Notes under the pieces: generated by a model | The model's database searches: none | The model's input: the letters and a program-made list of their open reading frames with translations, nothing else | What the model was told of the DNA's origin: nothing | Origin: Flavobacteriales bacterium | GTDB taxonomy: Bacteria; Bacteroidota; Bacteroidia; Flavobacteriales_D; Sanyastnellaceae | Assembly: GCA_030729695.1 (NCBI GenBank) | Contig: JANQWV010000047.1 | Span: 1-64,000, forward strand | Length of the DNA: 64,000 bases | Direction of reading: 5' to 3' | Translations under genes and position numbers: made by a program | Shown: positions 26,363 to 35,158 of the stretch, piece by piece | How positions within the stretch are numbered: position 1 is the first letter of the stretch | Layout of the letters: the number at the start of each line of letters is the position of its first letter

Positions 26363-27250
26363 TTAATTCGAACGAAGAATTTTCCACAAACGAATAGACC
26401 CGTCATCGCTTGCGGAGAGAAGAAGACCGTTTTTAAGAAAATGCAAAGCATTCACGCTTCGAGTGTGTGCGCCTCCACAAAGGAAATCTAGCGTTTCTGC
26501 GTCCCACACTTTAATCTCCTTATCACGACTTCCTGTAACAAAAACATGACGTTTAGGGTGAAAGGCAATGGCATATACATTTCCCTTGTGTGCTGTAAAG
26601 TTTACAACGGGATCATAATTTTTCTTTGAATTCCAGAGATAAACCTCACCGTCTCTTCCTCCTGTTAAGAGCACACTCTTTTTTGGATGAAAAGCACAAG
26701 AAGCCACACCCAATTCATTCACTTTCTTTTTTTCAATCGAATTGAAGAAAATCGGATCTACGATTTCCATCTCTCCGTTTGCAAATGGAAAAGCCAATTC
26801 TGGCTTGTGCGTGCTAACTGCAAATCGTCGGATTTTAGAATCGGAAAGTGGAATTGTTCTTACATAGTTCGCATCTGATCTGTTCCATTCAATAACATTG
26901 CCATCCGCGCCGACACTCAAAATCTTATCCTCTACAATTTTAATATCAAATACACCACCCGGGTGAACCTTGTAATTCTTGATTTCCTTCTTATCTTGAA
27001 TATCTACAACACTTAATGTGTTCTGCTGACAACCAATCCACAAAAAATGAGTTGTTTCGTCGTATAGCAACGAAAACACTGCTCCTGTTGTTTTAACTTG
27101 AATCTCTGATGAAACGCCGTATTCAGTATTCCATTCGGAAACCAAACCATTTGCTGAAGCTGTAAAAAAAGAATCTGCATGCGTACCATCAGCAATAGCA
27201 TACAACGGTGTTTTCATATCCCCGAAAGAATCCAACAACTCCAACTTCAT
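26363..27250 (-). CDS. WD40 repeat protein, cytoplasmic
   Basis: This encodes 295 residues with no signal peptide. At least six to seven WD40 blades are readable, with closing strands 'VIEWNRSD', 'VYLWNSKK', 'IKVWDAET' and 'IRLWKILR' and GH-like starts such as 'HKGNVYAIAFHP'. It is a complete single propeller, used for protein-protein contacts. The partner is unknown. Small stand-alone WD40 proteins occur in many Bacteroidota. The terminator of the upstream RRM gene lies 20 bp before its start. Confidence 0.88.
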   Translation of the reverse strand: MKLELLDSFGDMKTPLYAIADGTHADSFFTASANGLVSEWNTEYGVSSEIQVKTTGAVFSLLYDETTHFLWIGCQQNTLSVVDIQDKKEIKNYKVHPGGVFDIKIVEDKILSVGADGNVIEWNRSDANYVRTIPLSDSKIRRFAVSTHKPELAFPFANGEMEIVDPIFFNSIEKKKVNELGVASCAFHPKKSVLLTGGRDGEVYLWNSKKNYDPVVNFTAHKGNVYAIAFHPKRHVFVTGSRDKEIKVWDAETLDFLCGGAHTRSVNALHFLKNGLLLSASDDGSIRLWKILRSN

Positions 27251-27264
27251 ATTGCTAATGTAAA

Positions 27265-27292
27265 ATAAAAAAGGGACCGAAGTCCCTTTTTA
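27265..27292. terminator. Terminator of the RRM gene (bidirectional shape)
   Basis: AAGGGAC (27271-27277) pairs with GTCCCTT (27282-27288) across a 4-nt loop, flanked by A-run and T-run. It terminates the minus-strand RRM gene. Confidence 0.85.
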
Positions 27293-27315
27293 AATTAAGT
27301 CAAAAGCGTATTGAA

Positions 27316-27606
27316 TCAATATCCTTGACGGAATCCACCTTCTCTACGGTTAGAAGAGGCACGTGGACGGTCTTCAGCTTCTTTAACGTTGATCTTGCGA
27401 CCTTTCATTTCAGCTTGGTCTAAAGCGTCAATTGCATTGCGCGCTTCAGCATCATCTGACATTTCAACAAAACCAAAACCGCGTGAACGACCGGTATCAC
27501 GGTCAGTAATCACTTTAGCAGAAGCTACTTCACCATATTGAGTGAAGATTGCTTGGAGCTCATCGCTCGTAAGACTGTAGTTCAGTCCAGAAACAAAAAT
27601 GTTCAT
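27316..27606 (-). CDS. Single-RRM RNA-binding protein
   Basis: This 96-residue protein holds one RNA recognition motif with RNP2 'IFVSGL' (3-8) and RNP1 'RGFGFVEM' (42-49), followed by a short Arg/Gly-rich tail (SSNRREGGFRQGY). Such small RRM proteins resemble the glycine-rich cold-response proteins of cyanobacteria and are common in Bacteroidota. It has a strong stand-alone promoter, an approximately 85-nt leader and its own terminator, which fits regulated high expression of an RNA chaperone; that regulation is inference. Confidence 0.93.
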   Translation of the reverse strand: MNIFVSGLNYSLTSDELQAIFTQYGEVASAKVITDRDTGRSRGFGFVEMSDDAEARNAIDALDQAEMKGRKINVKEAEDRPRASSNRREGGFRQGY

Positions 27607-27694
27607 AAAAAAAATAAAAATTAATTAATGCTTACCCTTCACTTAGTTGACTCCTTCAAGAAGACTTCAAATCTACGTTTGGAATAAGCTTTAA

Positions 27695-27724
27695 CAAAGA
27701 TAGACGAATTTTTCAAACACGCAA
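27695..27724 (-). promoter_or_regulatory. Promoter of the RRM gene
   Basis: On the minus strand, TTG (27722-27724), a 19-bp spacer and TATCTTTG (27695-27702) match the Flavobacterium-type consensus TTG-N17-23-TAnnTTTG fully. The predicted leader is about 85 nt. Confidence 0.8.
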
Positions 27725-27741
27725 GAAAAACAACATTTTTC

Positions 27742-28566
27742 TTAGATTAAGATTTCGAGATCAACTTCATGTCCTGCATGCGAGCGGATATTGAACACTT
27801 GCTGATTTTCTAAAATCAAGTATTGACCAACAATTCCCTTCAACTTTCCCTCGTAAATACTTTCTGGCGCTAACTTCCAAGTCTTTGGATTGACAGGCCT
27901 GTCCTCACATGGAAACTGAATATCCCAAACTTTGTCCTCGTCATCTATGAAGTCTTGATAGGCATCTGGAATTTCAAACAACAAATTTTCTTTTGCTTCA
28001 AGCAAACTTGAACTCCTCGTGACGAGCGGCTGTAACATTCCTTTCCAATTTGATTTATCAGAAACATGCTCCTTCAACAAGACTTCAAACTCCCCAGCCA
28101 ATTGTCTGTAAGGCACTCTTGCGAAAACCAAACCTTGACGAGCACCCTGATCTATCCATCGTGAAAGTAAGTTTCGTTCCGAAGTAACTCCTACCTTAAC
28201 TCCTGAAGTAAAGGACAGGTATACTATGTGTGGAATAAGGTGATTCGCTCGCTCCCACTCCATATCCCCGCGAAGAGCAACCCCCTCATGTGCCTTGCAC
28301 AACTCCGGATGAATAATGCAAGGCGAGGCATTGGACGAATCTTGAAATCCACTCCAACACAACCCCTCTCCAAATGTCTTATTCAATTTTTCTCCATGCA
28401 GAACGCATCGAATGTCGCCTGTAGCCCTCAATCGAATTTGTTTACCAACACATTCATTCAGGTTCAACTCTCCCGTTAAATCCAAATTGTCATAAAGCGG
28501 AAGAACATAATGTGCCTCGCCACTTTCCGACAAAGTCGTCCGCATTTTTCTTAAATGAGTCTTCAT
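27742..28566 (-). CDS. DUF2797 family protein
   Basis: This encodes 274 residues. The family pattern is clear: cysteines in 'GDIRCVLHGEK', 'GEGLCWSGFQDS', 'ASPCIIHPELCKAHEG', then 'HIVYLSFTSGVKVGVTSERNLLSRWIDQGAR' and 'PYRQLAGEFEVLLKEHVSDKSNWKGML'. The cysteine set could bind zinc, and the 'VYL..T..vKVG.T....RW..QGA' block resembles a GIY-YIG-like core, but the family has no defined activity and I infer none. It is divergent from a type IX secretion substrate with 54 bp between starts. Confidence 0.85.
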   Translation of the reverse strand: MKTHLRKMRTTLSESGEAHYVLPLYDNLDLTGELNLNECVGKQIRLRATGDIRCVLHGEKLNKTFGEGLCWSGFQDSSNASPCIIHPELCKAHEGVALRGDMEWERANHLIPHIVYLSFTSGVKVGVTSERNLLSRWIDQGARQGLVFARVPYRQLAGEFEVLLKEHVSDKSNWKGMLQPLVTRSSSLLEAKENLLFEIPDAYQDFIDDEDKVWDIQFPCEDRPVNPKTWKLAPESIYEGKLKGIVGQYLILENQQVFNIRSHAGHEVDLEILI

Positions 28567-28620
28567 AATTTTGAAACAAAGAAAAAGAATACTATATTCG
28601 TTTTAACAAATTCTTTCAAT

Positions 28621-29559
28621 ATGAAGAAACAACTACTCTCTCTTTTTGCATTTAGCACGATTCTCTCGGCATCTGCGCAAACCATTTTATTCGAAGATAA
28701 CTTTGATTCATACACTGCTGGATCAGGGCTTGTAGCTCAAAATGTCTCTTGGGCATACTGGAGTGCGGCCTCTCCATCTGATGCTACTGTTAGTTCTGCC
28801 TTCGCAAGCAGCGGAGCGAACAGCGTTAATGTGAACGGTACTACTAATGACCTCGTATTACCCATTGGACCCTTTTCCTCTGGGAAATATGACATAAAGT
28901 TTAAAATGTATCTTCCTGCAGGTTCTGGTGGATATTTCAACGCGTTACATACCTGGTCGGGATCATCGGCAACATACCAATGGGCATGCGATGTATTCTT
29001 TGACGGAACTGGCGTTGCAACTTGGACAACAGGTGGAACTCCAGGAGGTGCTGTAACTGTGGGAACCGACACTTGGTTCGATGTTCAAATAACCGCAGAT
29101 ATGGATAACGATCTTGGTCGAATCTACTTGAATGGTGTTCCTGCAAACGAATGGCAATGGAGCTTAAACAACGCAAATGGAAATGCTGGTGCAAACACTC
29201 TTGCTGCTGTAAATTTTTACGGAACGAACGCTTCAAACACCAGTGGAAACTACTACATCGATGATGTTCAAGTTATCGAATCTACTGGAGTTTCTGTTAA
29301 GCCTTTGGCTTCTGAAAAGATCTCTAAAGTGTCTATTTATCCAAACCCAACTAACTCAAATTTCAGCATTGAAATCCCTGAGAGCTTTGTTGGTGGTGAA
29401 ATTAGCATCATTGACCTAACAGGTAAAGTTGTAGTGAAAGAGCGCGTAACGCAAAGCTCGATTAAGCGTATCGATGTTTCCACTTTAAACGACGGCATTT
29501 ATTTGATTCGCATGAATAACGGTACTGTTCAATTCACTGACAGACTGGTTAAGAAATAA
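28621..29559 (+). CDS. Secreted protein with type A T9SS sorting domain
   Basis: This encodes 312 residues from the ATG at 28621, which begins the signal peptide MKKQLLSLFAFSTILSASAQ. Residues about 20-225 form a beta-sandwich of concanavalin-like type ('ILFEDNFDSYTAG', 'NYYIDDVQVIE'), rich in Ser, Gly, Thr and aromatic residues, with no catalytic signature I recognise. The C-terminal 75 residues are a type A sorting domain: 'ISKVSIYPNPTNSNFSIEI', 'IIDLTGKVV', 'LNDGIYLIRM' and a final Lys-Lys. It is therefore secreted through the type IX system and probably surface-attached. A carbohydrate-binding role is possible. Monocistronic with its own terminator. Confidence 0.9.
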   Translation: MKKQLLSLFAFSTILSASAQTILFEDNFDSYTAGSGLVAQNVSWAYWSAASPSDATVSSAFASSGANSVNVNGTTNDLVLPIGPFSSGKYDIKFKMYLPAGSGGYFNALHTWSGSSATYQWACDVFFDGTGVATWTTGGTPGGAVTVGTDTWFDVQITADMDNDLGRIYLNGVPANEWQWSLNNANGNAGANTLAAVNFYGTNASNTSGNYYIDDVQVIESTGVSVKPLASEKISKVSIYPNPTNSNFSIEIPESFVGGEISIIDLTGKVVVKERVTQSSIKRIDVSTLNDGIYLIRMNNGTVQFTDRLVKK

Positions 29560-29580
29560 TAGAACATTTTTCTTACAAGG

Positions 29581-29612
29581 AAAGGAGCCAATTCATTGGC
29601 TCCTTTTTATTT
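29581..29612 (+). terminator. Terminator after the T9SS substrate
   Basis: AAAGGAGCCAA (29581-29591) pairs with TTGGCTCCTTT (29596-29606) around TTCA, then TTATTTTT. Confidence 0.9.
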
Positions 29613-29668
29613 TTGGACCAATAGTTGAAAAGCGCAACTCACAATTTGAATCATTCAAAAGTTTTCAA

Positions 29669-29697
29669 TTGTGAAAAGCAACGTATACCTAACTTTG
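29669..29697 (+). promoter_or_regulatory. Promoter of the thioredoxin-domain gene
   Basis: TTG (29669-29671), an 18-bp spacer and TAACTTTG (29690-29697). Expected leader about 13 nt before the ATG at 29716. Confidence 0.75.
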
Positions 29698-29715
29698 AAC
29701 GTCTATTAGAGAGTT

Positions 29716-31254
29716 ATGAAATTTATGAAAGCGAAAACCTTATTCTTCCTGCTTATTTCTATAAGCTTCTTTGCATCTGCTCAAAACAAACAATCAAATC
29801 TCCCTTATTCCATCAAAGGAAAAATTGAGGGACTTCAAAATGTAGATATCTATCTAGCCAATTATTACGGGAACAAATTGTATTACAACGACACTTGTCA
29901 TGTAGATGCTAAAGGAAATTACGAATTCGCAGGAAAGCCTTTCAACGAATGCGGGAAATACGCCTTGGTTATGCCTGGGCCACGTTATTTTGATTTCATT
30001 GCCTCTGACGAGCAAATCATATTGAACTGTTCTGCAGATGCGGATTTAAGTAAGATTGAAGTCGTTCAATCTAAAGAGAACAAACTCTTCTTTGATTATA
30101 TCAGGTATATCAATGGTAAAAGAAACGTTCGCATACCTCTCGACAATTGCATCAATGACTCGTTAAAATCAGAAGGCGATAAGAAACCATGTATTGAAGA
30201 ACTTACCAAGTTGAACAGCGAGGTAATCAATTACCAGAAGGAACTTATAAAAAACAACCCTACTTCGCTTTTCGCGAAATATCTCCGCATGGGAATGGAA
30301 GAAGATATTCCTGATGCGCCTTCCAATATTGCAGAAGATAAAAAACAAGAGTGGCAATACTACTGGTACCGTCATCACTATTGGGATCGTTGCGACTTGA
30401 AAGATCCGCGCATGGTCCGCGATGGAGCATTTCACAAACTTGTTGAGGATTTCATCACCAAAACACTTCCGCAAATTCCTGATACCGTATGCTCTGAAGT
30501 TCAAAAAATAATAAGCGCAACCGCCGGTAACGAGGAAACCTTTAAGTACATCACACACTTCGCAACATATACTGGAGAGACTTCTAAGATTATGTGTATG
30601 GACGAATTGTTTGTATTCATGATTGACAATTACTATTCAAAAGGAATGTGCAATTGGGTGAAAGAAGATAAGTTGAAAGAGATGAAGGAAGCAGCAGATA
30701 AGAAGCGTGACTGTCGTTGCGGTGAAAAAGCACCTGACATTATTCTGCCTGATACTTCAGAAAAGAATTGGGTATCTATGTATAAATCCCGCGGCGAGTA
30801 TACGCTCATGGTTGTGTGGGAAAGTTCATGCGGACATTGCAAAAAAGAAGTTCCTCTTCTACTCGAATTATACCACAAATACAAAGACAGAGGATTCGTA
30901 GTTTATGCGATTGGCAACGACTATGAGAATAACAAATGGGTTGATTTCATTAACGAGCATAAACTTGATTGGATCAACGTAAGCGACACGCCTGAAATCA
31001 TGAAGCAGGAAAAAGCAACCGAATTAATCTATGGCGGTGTGACGACATTGAAGAGTTTGAATTATCGCACTACTTGGGACGTGACAAGCACTCCTAAAGT
31101 TTTCTTAATGGACAAGGACATGAAGATTATTGCGAAGTCTCTGGGTGCAGAACAACTCGACCAACTTCTTGAGAATCTTTACAAAGGAGAAAAAGTTGAG
31201 ACCAATAAGTTTCAAGAAACCGAATACGAAGACGCTAACACGCCTCACAAATAA
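29716..31254 (+). CDS. Exported TlpA-like thiol-disulfide protein with N-terminal DUF4369/DUF5106-type regions
   Basis: This encodes 512 residues with a signal peptide (FMKAKTLFFLLISISFFASAQ; an ATG at 29725 is an alternative start). The N-terminal part (SIKGKIEGLQNVDIYLANYY) is DUF4369-like, followed by a helical DUF5106-like middle. From about residue 340 a thioredoxin fold of the TlpA/AhpC-TSA type appears, with the redox motif CGHC at 372-375 and the cis-proline in 'TSTPKVFL' (about 460). It is expected to reduce or exchange disulphides in the periplasm; many Bacteroidota carry several such proteins. The HEAT-like gene starts 3 bp after its stop. Confidence 0.9.
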   Translation: MKFMKAKTLFFLLISISFFASAQNKQSNLPYSIKGKIEGLQNVDIYLANYYGNKLYYNDTCHVDAKGNYEFAGKPFNECGKYALVMPGPRYFDFIASDEQIILNCSADADLSKIEVVQSKENKLFFDYIRYINGKRNVRIPLDNCINDSLKSEGDKKPCIEELTKLNSEVINYQKELIKNNPTSLFAKYLRMGMEEDIPDAPSNIAEDKKQEWQYYWYRHHYWDRCDLKDPRMVRDGAFHKLVEDFITKTLPQIPDTVCSEVQKIISATAGNEETFKYITHFATYTGETSKIMCMDELFVFMIDNYYSKGMCNWVKEDKLKEMKEAADKKRDCRCGEKAPDIILPDTSEKNWVSMYKSRGEYTLMVVWESSCGHCKKEVPLLLELYHKYKDRGFVVYAIGNDYENNKWVDFINEHKLDWINVSDTPEIMKQEKATELIYGGVTTLKSLNYRTTWDVTSTPKVFLMDKDMKIIAKSLGAEQLDQLLENLYKGEKVETNKFQETEYEDANTPHK

Positions 31255-31257
31255 ACA

Positions 31258-31806
31258 GTGAGTCACTTCGACTATTTGCGCACTGGCATGCTTCGCAATG
31301 AAGTGGATGTTTATGTGGGAATGTGGAATGTGAATCCCGCTGAAATAAAGAAATTTATTTCAGACTTCAACGAGTTGACGAAAACGCAGCAACGCAAAGG
31401 CGTTTGGATTCTCGATCATCTTTCGCAGAAGAATTCCGCTTCGGTTCAGCCTTATCGAGATTACATATATGACTTGGTTACACAATCAAAAGACTCTTCT
31501 GTTCGCAGAGAGTCTTTTGGCATTTTATACAACCTTGAACTTACGGAAGAGCAAGACGGAAGAATGCTCGAAAGAGCTTTCTGCGCGCTGAGTTCGTTCG
31601 ATGTTGAGACAGCAGAGAGGCACCATGCATTGCAATGGGTTTTGCGCGCAGCGAAATCTTACTCCGAATTGTATGATGAAATTATTGCTGGAATTGAACT
31701 CGTGAAAGACATTGGAACGCCTGCCTGGAAGCGATACAGTTCGAAATTAATTCTTAAACTAGAGATTACAAAGGCGAAAGCCTTTAGTTCGAAAGCAAAG
31801 AAATAA
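31258..31806 (+). CDS. Small helical-repeat (HEAT-like) protein of unknown function
   Basis: This encodes 182 residues from a GTG start 3 bp after the preceding stop; an ATG at 31288 is an alternative. The protein is helical and charged with HEAT-like helices ('TKTQQRKGVWILDHLSQKNS', 'SVRRESFGILYNLELTEEQ', 'ERHHALQWVLRAAKSYSEL'). It has no signal peptide and ends with a Lys-rich tail. No catalytic motif or named family. Its 3' end overlaps the convergent miaA by 23 bases. It probably shares the promoter at 29669 with the thioredoxin-domain gene, although that partner is exported. Confidence 0.7.
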   Translation: MSHFDYLRTGMLRNEVDVYVGMWNVNPAEIKKFISDFNELTKTQQRKGVWILDHLSQKNSASVQPYRDYIYDLVTQSKDSSVRRESFGILYNLELTEEQDGRMLERAFCALSSFDVETAERHHALQWVLRAAKSYSELYDEIIAGIELVKDIGTPAWKRYSSKLILKLEITKAKAFSSKAKK

Positions 31807-32680
31807 TCTCCGCGGAAACATCTCCCTTCTGAACATCGAATTGACGCACATGTGGCTTGTTTCGGTACCAAGTCATTTGTCGCTTTGCGTAATTTCTTGT
31901 GTTCTTCTTTATCTCAAGAATGGCCTCCTCTTTCGAACAAGAACCTTCGGTAAATTTAAAAATCTCCTTGTACCCAACAGTGTTTAACGATTGAAGATGT
32001 TGCATGGATTGAAGACCTTGAACCTCTTCAAACAATCCCTCTTCTACCATTTTATCTACACGCATGTTGATTCGATCATAAACCCATTCACGTTCGCCTG
32101 AAAGAAACACGTGAATAATTTTCGCATCAATAGCGTCGCTCGATTTCGTGCGTAATTCAGAGAAGGGTTTGCCTGTAATTTGAATGACTTCCAACGCACG
32201 AATAACGCGATGTGCATTTTCTAAATCAACACTTTCCGCGAAATCGGGATCTTTCGCCTTTAGCTCTTCCACCAGAACGAAAAGTCCTTCTTCTTCACAT
32301 CTTTGATTTAGCGCATTTCTAATTTCCTTGTCTCCGGGTAATTCATCCAAGCCGTAAAGCAAGGCGTCCATATAAAGCATGCTTCCTCCAACAACAACAA
32401 CAACTTCATTCGATTGAAACAGCTCTTGAATTTTAGCTCTAGCATCGCGTGAAAACATACCCGCGGTGTATTCTTCTTCAACAGATAAAAAAGAAATGAA
32501 ATGATGACGTGCAGCATTCAACTCTTCCATCGAAGGACGAGCTACGCCTATGGACATTTCCTTGTAAAATTGACGTGAGTCGCAAGAAACAATTTCGGTT
32601 TGAAAATGGTTGGCTAATGAAATGGCTAAAGCTGTTTTACCGACTCCCGTGGGTCCTGAAATAGCGATGACCGTTTTCAT
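31784..32680 (-). CDS. miaA: tRNA dimethylallyltransferase MiaA
   Basis: This 298-residue enzyme adds a dimethylallyl group to A37 of tRNAs reading UNN codons. It begins MKTVIAISGPTGVGKTALA (P-loop) and continues with 'SCDSRQFYKEMSIGVARPS' and 'VVGGSMLYMDALLYGLDELP', all family hallmarks, plus 'YAKRQMTWYRN' near the C-terminus. It lies 6 bp after nusB in the dehydrogenase-nusB-miaA unit. Its 3' end overlaps the convergent helical-repeat gene. Confidence 0.96.
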   Translation of the reverse strand: MKTVIAISGPTGVGKTALAISLANHFQTEIVSCDSRQFYKEMSIGVARPSMEELNAARHHFISFLSVEEEYTAGMFSRDARAKIQELFQSNEVVVVVGGSMLYMDALLYGLDELPGDKEIRNALNQRCEEEGLFVLVEELKAKDPDFAESVDLENAHRVIRALEVIQITGKPFSELRTKSSDAIDAKIIHVFLSGEREWVYDRINMRVDKMVEEGLFEEVQGLQSMQHLQSLNTVGYKEIFKFTEGSCSKEEAILEIKKNTRNYAKRQMTWYRNKPHVRQFDVQKGDVSAEIISLLSN

Positions 32681-32686
32681 TGATGA

Positions 32687-33628
32687 TTAAATCAATCCTC
32701 TTCCAACCTTTTTGATCTTCCCTTCTTCAACCATTTTCGGCATAATGGTATCCAATACGCCGTTAATGAATGTTGCAGACTTCGGCGTGCTATAGAACTT
32801 CGCCAACTCAATGTATTCGTTCATGGTTACTTTCGTTGGAATGCTTTCAAAATAGATTGCTTCTGCAATAGCCATTTTCAACAACACCAAATCCATGATT
32901 GCAATACGATCGGTTTCCCAGTTTGGAGTAACGAGAGAAACACGTTCTTTTGTATCTGCGCCTGTTGCAAGTGTCTTGCGGAACAACTGCCTGCAAAACT
33001 CCTCCTCCTCGTCTCCTTCCTTCCACAAAGGAAGAAATTCAATGTCGGTATCTGTTTCTTTAATTGACTTCAATGAACGCAAAACCATACTTGCCGTAAG
33101 GTCTAAATCATCGTTCCAGAAAATACCTTGATCTTCAAGATAATCATGCATTAACTCGAAGTTCACCAAATGACGTTTGAACAACTTCACCACAATCTCT
33201 TTATCGTGCTCAAAGCCGCGCTCTTCGCTCGCCAAGTAGGCTTGGTATTCTTCGCAATCCTGAATATCCTTGAACATCTGCTTCAACAAATCACGATTTT
33301 CAGTCCACTTCAGGTGGTTATCCTTCATGGCTTTTTCCAACGATTTGCTGTGAGACAAAATGCGCAATACCGCATTCGCCGCGAACTTCGTGTTCGGATG
33401 AAGATCTTCGTGGCTAGGCAGTTTCTTATTCATTCCGGCTTCAATTTTCTCAATTGAAAGCGAATGCATTTCCACCATTAACTGAATGAAGGCTACATAC
33501 AAATCTCTGAAACGATTCACGCTTTCAAAAAGCATTTTCTCGTAAGATGCCGCGTTCGGCTCTTCGTCATTGTAATAGGCAAATAATACCTGTAAAACTT
33601 TAATTCGAATGTGTCTTCTGTTTAGCAT
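32687..33628 (-). CDS. nusB: Transcription antitermination factor NusB (N-terminally extended)
   Basis: This encodes 313 residues, about twice the length of E. coli NusB. The ATG at 33628 is preferred over a TTG at 33649. It starts MLNRRHIRIKVLQVLFAYY, the conserved Arg-rich NusB helix; the NusB C-terminal core is recognisable in 'DRIAIMDLVLLKMAIAEAIYFESIPTKVTMNEYIELAKFYSTPKSATFINGVLD' (read in pieces). A long helical insertion separates them, as is usual in Bacteroidota. NusB binds boxA RNA with S10 during rRNA transcription. Co-directional with miaA and the dehydrogenase. Confidence 0.93.
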   Translation of the reverse strand: MLNRRHIRIKVLQVLFAYYNDEEPNAASYEKMLFESVNRFRDLYVAFIQLMVEMHSLSIEKIEAGMNKKLPSHEDLHPNTKFAANAVLRILSHSKSLEKAMKDNHLKWTENRDLLKQMFKDIQDCEEYQAYLASEERGFEHDKEIVVKLFKRHLVNFELMHDYLEDQGIFWNDDLDLTASMVLRSLKSIKETDTDIEFLPLWKEGDEEEEFCRQLFRKTLATGADTKERVSLVTPNWETDRIAIMDLVLLKMAIAEAIYFESIPTKVTMNEYIELAKFYSTPKSATFINGVLDTIMPKMVEEGKIKKVGRGLI

Positions 33629-33645
33629 AATTCTTCCCCCTCTAA

Positions 33646-34740
33646 TCAATATCTAGTTTTAATATTCGCAATCGATTGAATGCGTTGCTCTGCCATTTGA
33701 TTTGCTGCCAAGTAAGAAGGAATACCCTTTTCTTTTGAAGCTGAATAAATCTTAAGTGTTGTGTCGTAAATCTGCTCTGCTTGCGCAAGCGAAGCTTGAC
33801 GGTTGTACCCGACAATTTCCCAGTAGCAGTTGATGATTCCACCTGCATTCACCAAGTAATCAGGTGCATACAGAATTCCTTTGTCTAAAACGCGTTGACC
33901 GTCTTCCGTTTCAACTGCCAACTGGTTGTTTGCTGCACCGCAAATAATTCCACAAGACAATTGCTCCAGTGTTTCTTTGTTCACCGTTGCGCCAAGTGCG
34001 CAAGGGCTATAGATGTCCATTGGAGTCGTGTAAACTTCTGATGGAAGAATGGCCTTAACCCCATACTTTTTCACAACATCGTTTACTCTGTCTTCATAAA
34101 TATCAGTGATGATAACATGAGCGTTTTCTTTCACCAAATACTCTACAAGGTATTCTCCAACATGTCCCACACCTTGAACAACGATGGTCTTTCCCGCAAG
34201 CGAATCGCTTCCTGTTTGTTCTTTTACACTGGCCTTCATTCCCATGTAAACACCGTAAGCAGTAACCGGACTTGGATCTCCGCCGCCGCCCATATAATCT
34301 GGCAAACCAACTACGTGATCCGTTTCCATCTTCACGTATTCCATGTCACGTGTTCCGATACCCACATCTTCTGCAGTAATGTATCTTCCACCTAAACCGT
34401 CTACGAATTTTCCAAAGCTGCGCATAAGCGCTTCGTTTTTATCTTTTTTGGAATCTGCAATAATCACAGCTTTACCTCCACCGATGTTCAAACCGGCAAG
34501 TGCGCTTTTATAGGTCATTCCACGAGAAAGACGAAGAACATCTGTCAATGCATCGCCTTCAGAGGCATACATCCACATGCGCGTTCCGCCTACTGCAGGT
34601 CCTAATGTTGTGTTGTGAATTGCGACGATGGCTTTTAATCCGGTTGCATTGTCTTGACAAAAGACCACTTGTTCGTGGTTATGCAACGCCATTCTTTCGG
34701 TAACTGCAGACATTTCTGCAGAGCTGTTTTGTTGAGTCAT
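33646..34740 (-). CDS. Glu/Leu/Phe/Val dehydrogenase (leucine/valine dehydrogenase-like)
   Basis: This 364-residue NAD-dependent enzyme oxidatively deaminates branched-chain amino acids. It shows 'HNTTLGPAVGGTRMW', the catalytic lysine in 'TYKSALAGLNIGGGKAVI', and a Rossmann motif 'VQGVGHVGEYL'. The 'GGGK' and 'GPA.GG.R' blocks are typical of the short leucine-dehydrogenase branch. It is first in a unit with nusB (17-bp gap) and miaA. A perfect 19-bp inverted repeat lies 16-34 bp upstream of its start, beside a TAAATTCG element, so this gene is a good candidate for dedicated regulation. Confidence 0.93.
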   Translation of the reverse strand: MTQQNSSAEMSAVTERMALHNHEQVVFCQDNATGLKAIVAIHNTTLGPAVGGTRMWMYASEGDALTDVLRLSRGMTYKSALAGLNIGGGKAVIIADSKKDKNEALMRSFGKFVDGLGGRYITAEDVGIGTRDMEYVKMETDHVVGLPDYMGGGGDPSPVTAYGVYMGMKASVKEQTGSDSLAGKTIVVQGVGHVGEYLVEYLVKENAHVIITDIYEDRVNDVVKKYGVKAILPSEVYTTPMDIYSPCALGATVNKETLEQLSCGIICGAANNQLAVETEDGQRVLDKGILYAPDYLVNAGGIINCYWEIVGYNRQASLAQAEQIYDTTLKIYSASKEKGIPSYLAANQMAEQRIQSIANIKTRY

Positions 34741-34755
34741 AAAAAATGATTTCCT

Positions 34756-34785
34756 ATTGAAAGGTTACCTTTCAACCGCGAATTT
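34756..34785 (-). promoter_or_regulatory. Palindrome and putative promoter before the amino acid dehydrogenase
   Basis: TTGAAAGGT (34756-34764), one central base, and ACCTTTCAA (34766-34774) form a perfect 9+1+9 inverted repeat. On the minus strand a TAAATTCG element (34778-34785), one mismatch from TAnnTTTG, abuts it, so the palindrome would lie at the transcription start. This geometry suits a repressor operator; a 5' mRNA hairpin is the alternative. Confidence 0.55.
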
Positions 34786-34811
34786 AGCGCTTAACTATGA
34801 AAGTTCCGCTA

Positions 34812-35045
34812 TTATTGAAGAATTTCGTCAATGGCAACAGCCAATCTGCGATCTCTTTCGGTAACTACATCTCCGGCGTCGTGAGTACTTAATTCAACGC
34901 GAACATAATTGTAAACGTTAAACCATGCTGGATGATGACCATGTTTTTCAGCCAAGAATGCTACTCTTGTTAAGAATGTAAATGCTTCTTGGAAGTCTTT
35001 GAAACGAAATTCTCTAACGAGTTTATTGTCCAATTCGCGCCACAT
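34812..35045 (-). CDS. phhB: Pterin-4a-carbinolamine dehydratase
   Basis: This 77-residue protein is a complete PCD domain with the signature '[26 protein letters not shown]', holding the active-site His pair and Asp. The enzyme dehydrates 4a-hydroxytetrahydropterin during recycling of the cofactor of aromatic amino acid hydroxylases. No hydroxylase gene is in the window. A TACATTTG element (35062-35069, minus strand) lies 16 bp upstream. The length is slightly shorter than usual (about 95-100 residues), because the N-terminal strand is reduced. Confidence 0.93.
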   Translation of the reverse strand: MWRELDNKLVREFRFKDFQEAFTFLTRVAFLAEKHGHHPAWFNVYNYVRVELSTHDAGDVVTERDRRLAVAIDEILQ

Positions 35046-35061
35046 AGTGCTTTAATTTTCC

Positions 35062-35069
35062 CAAATGTA
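35062..35069 (-). promoter_or_regulatory. phhB promoter -7 element
   Basis: The minus strand reads TACATTTG, 16 bp before the ATG; no well-spaced TTG is visible. Confidence 0.5.
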
Positions 35070-35158
35070 CACTTTTCTTCCAACCATTCACATTCAACAT
35101 TGAATAATTGACAATCATTTAAAATGAAACGAGAGGATATTATTACCAAATTTGAAAC

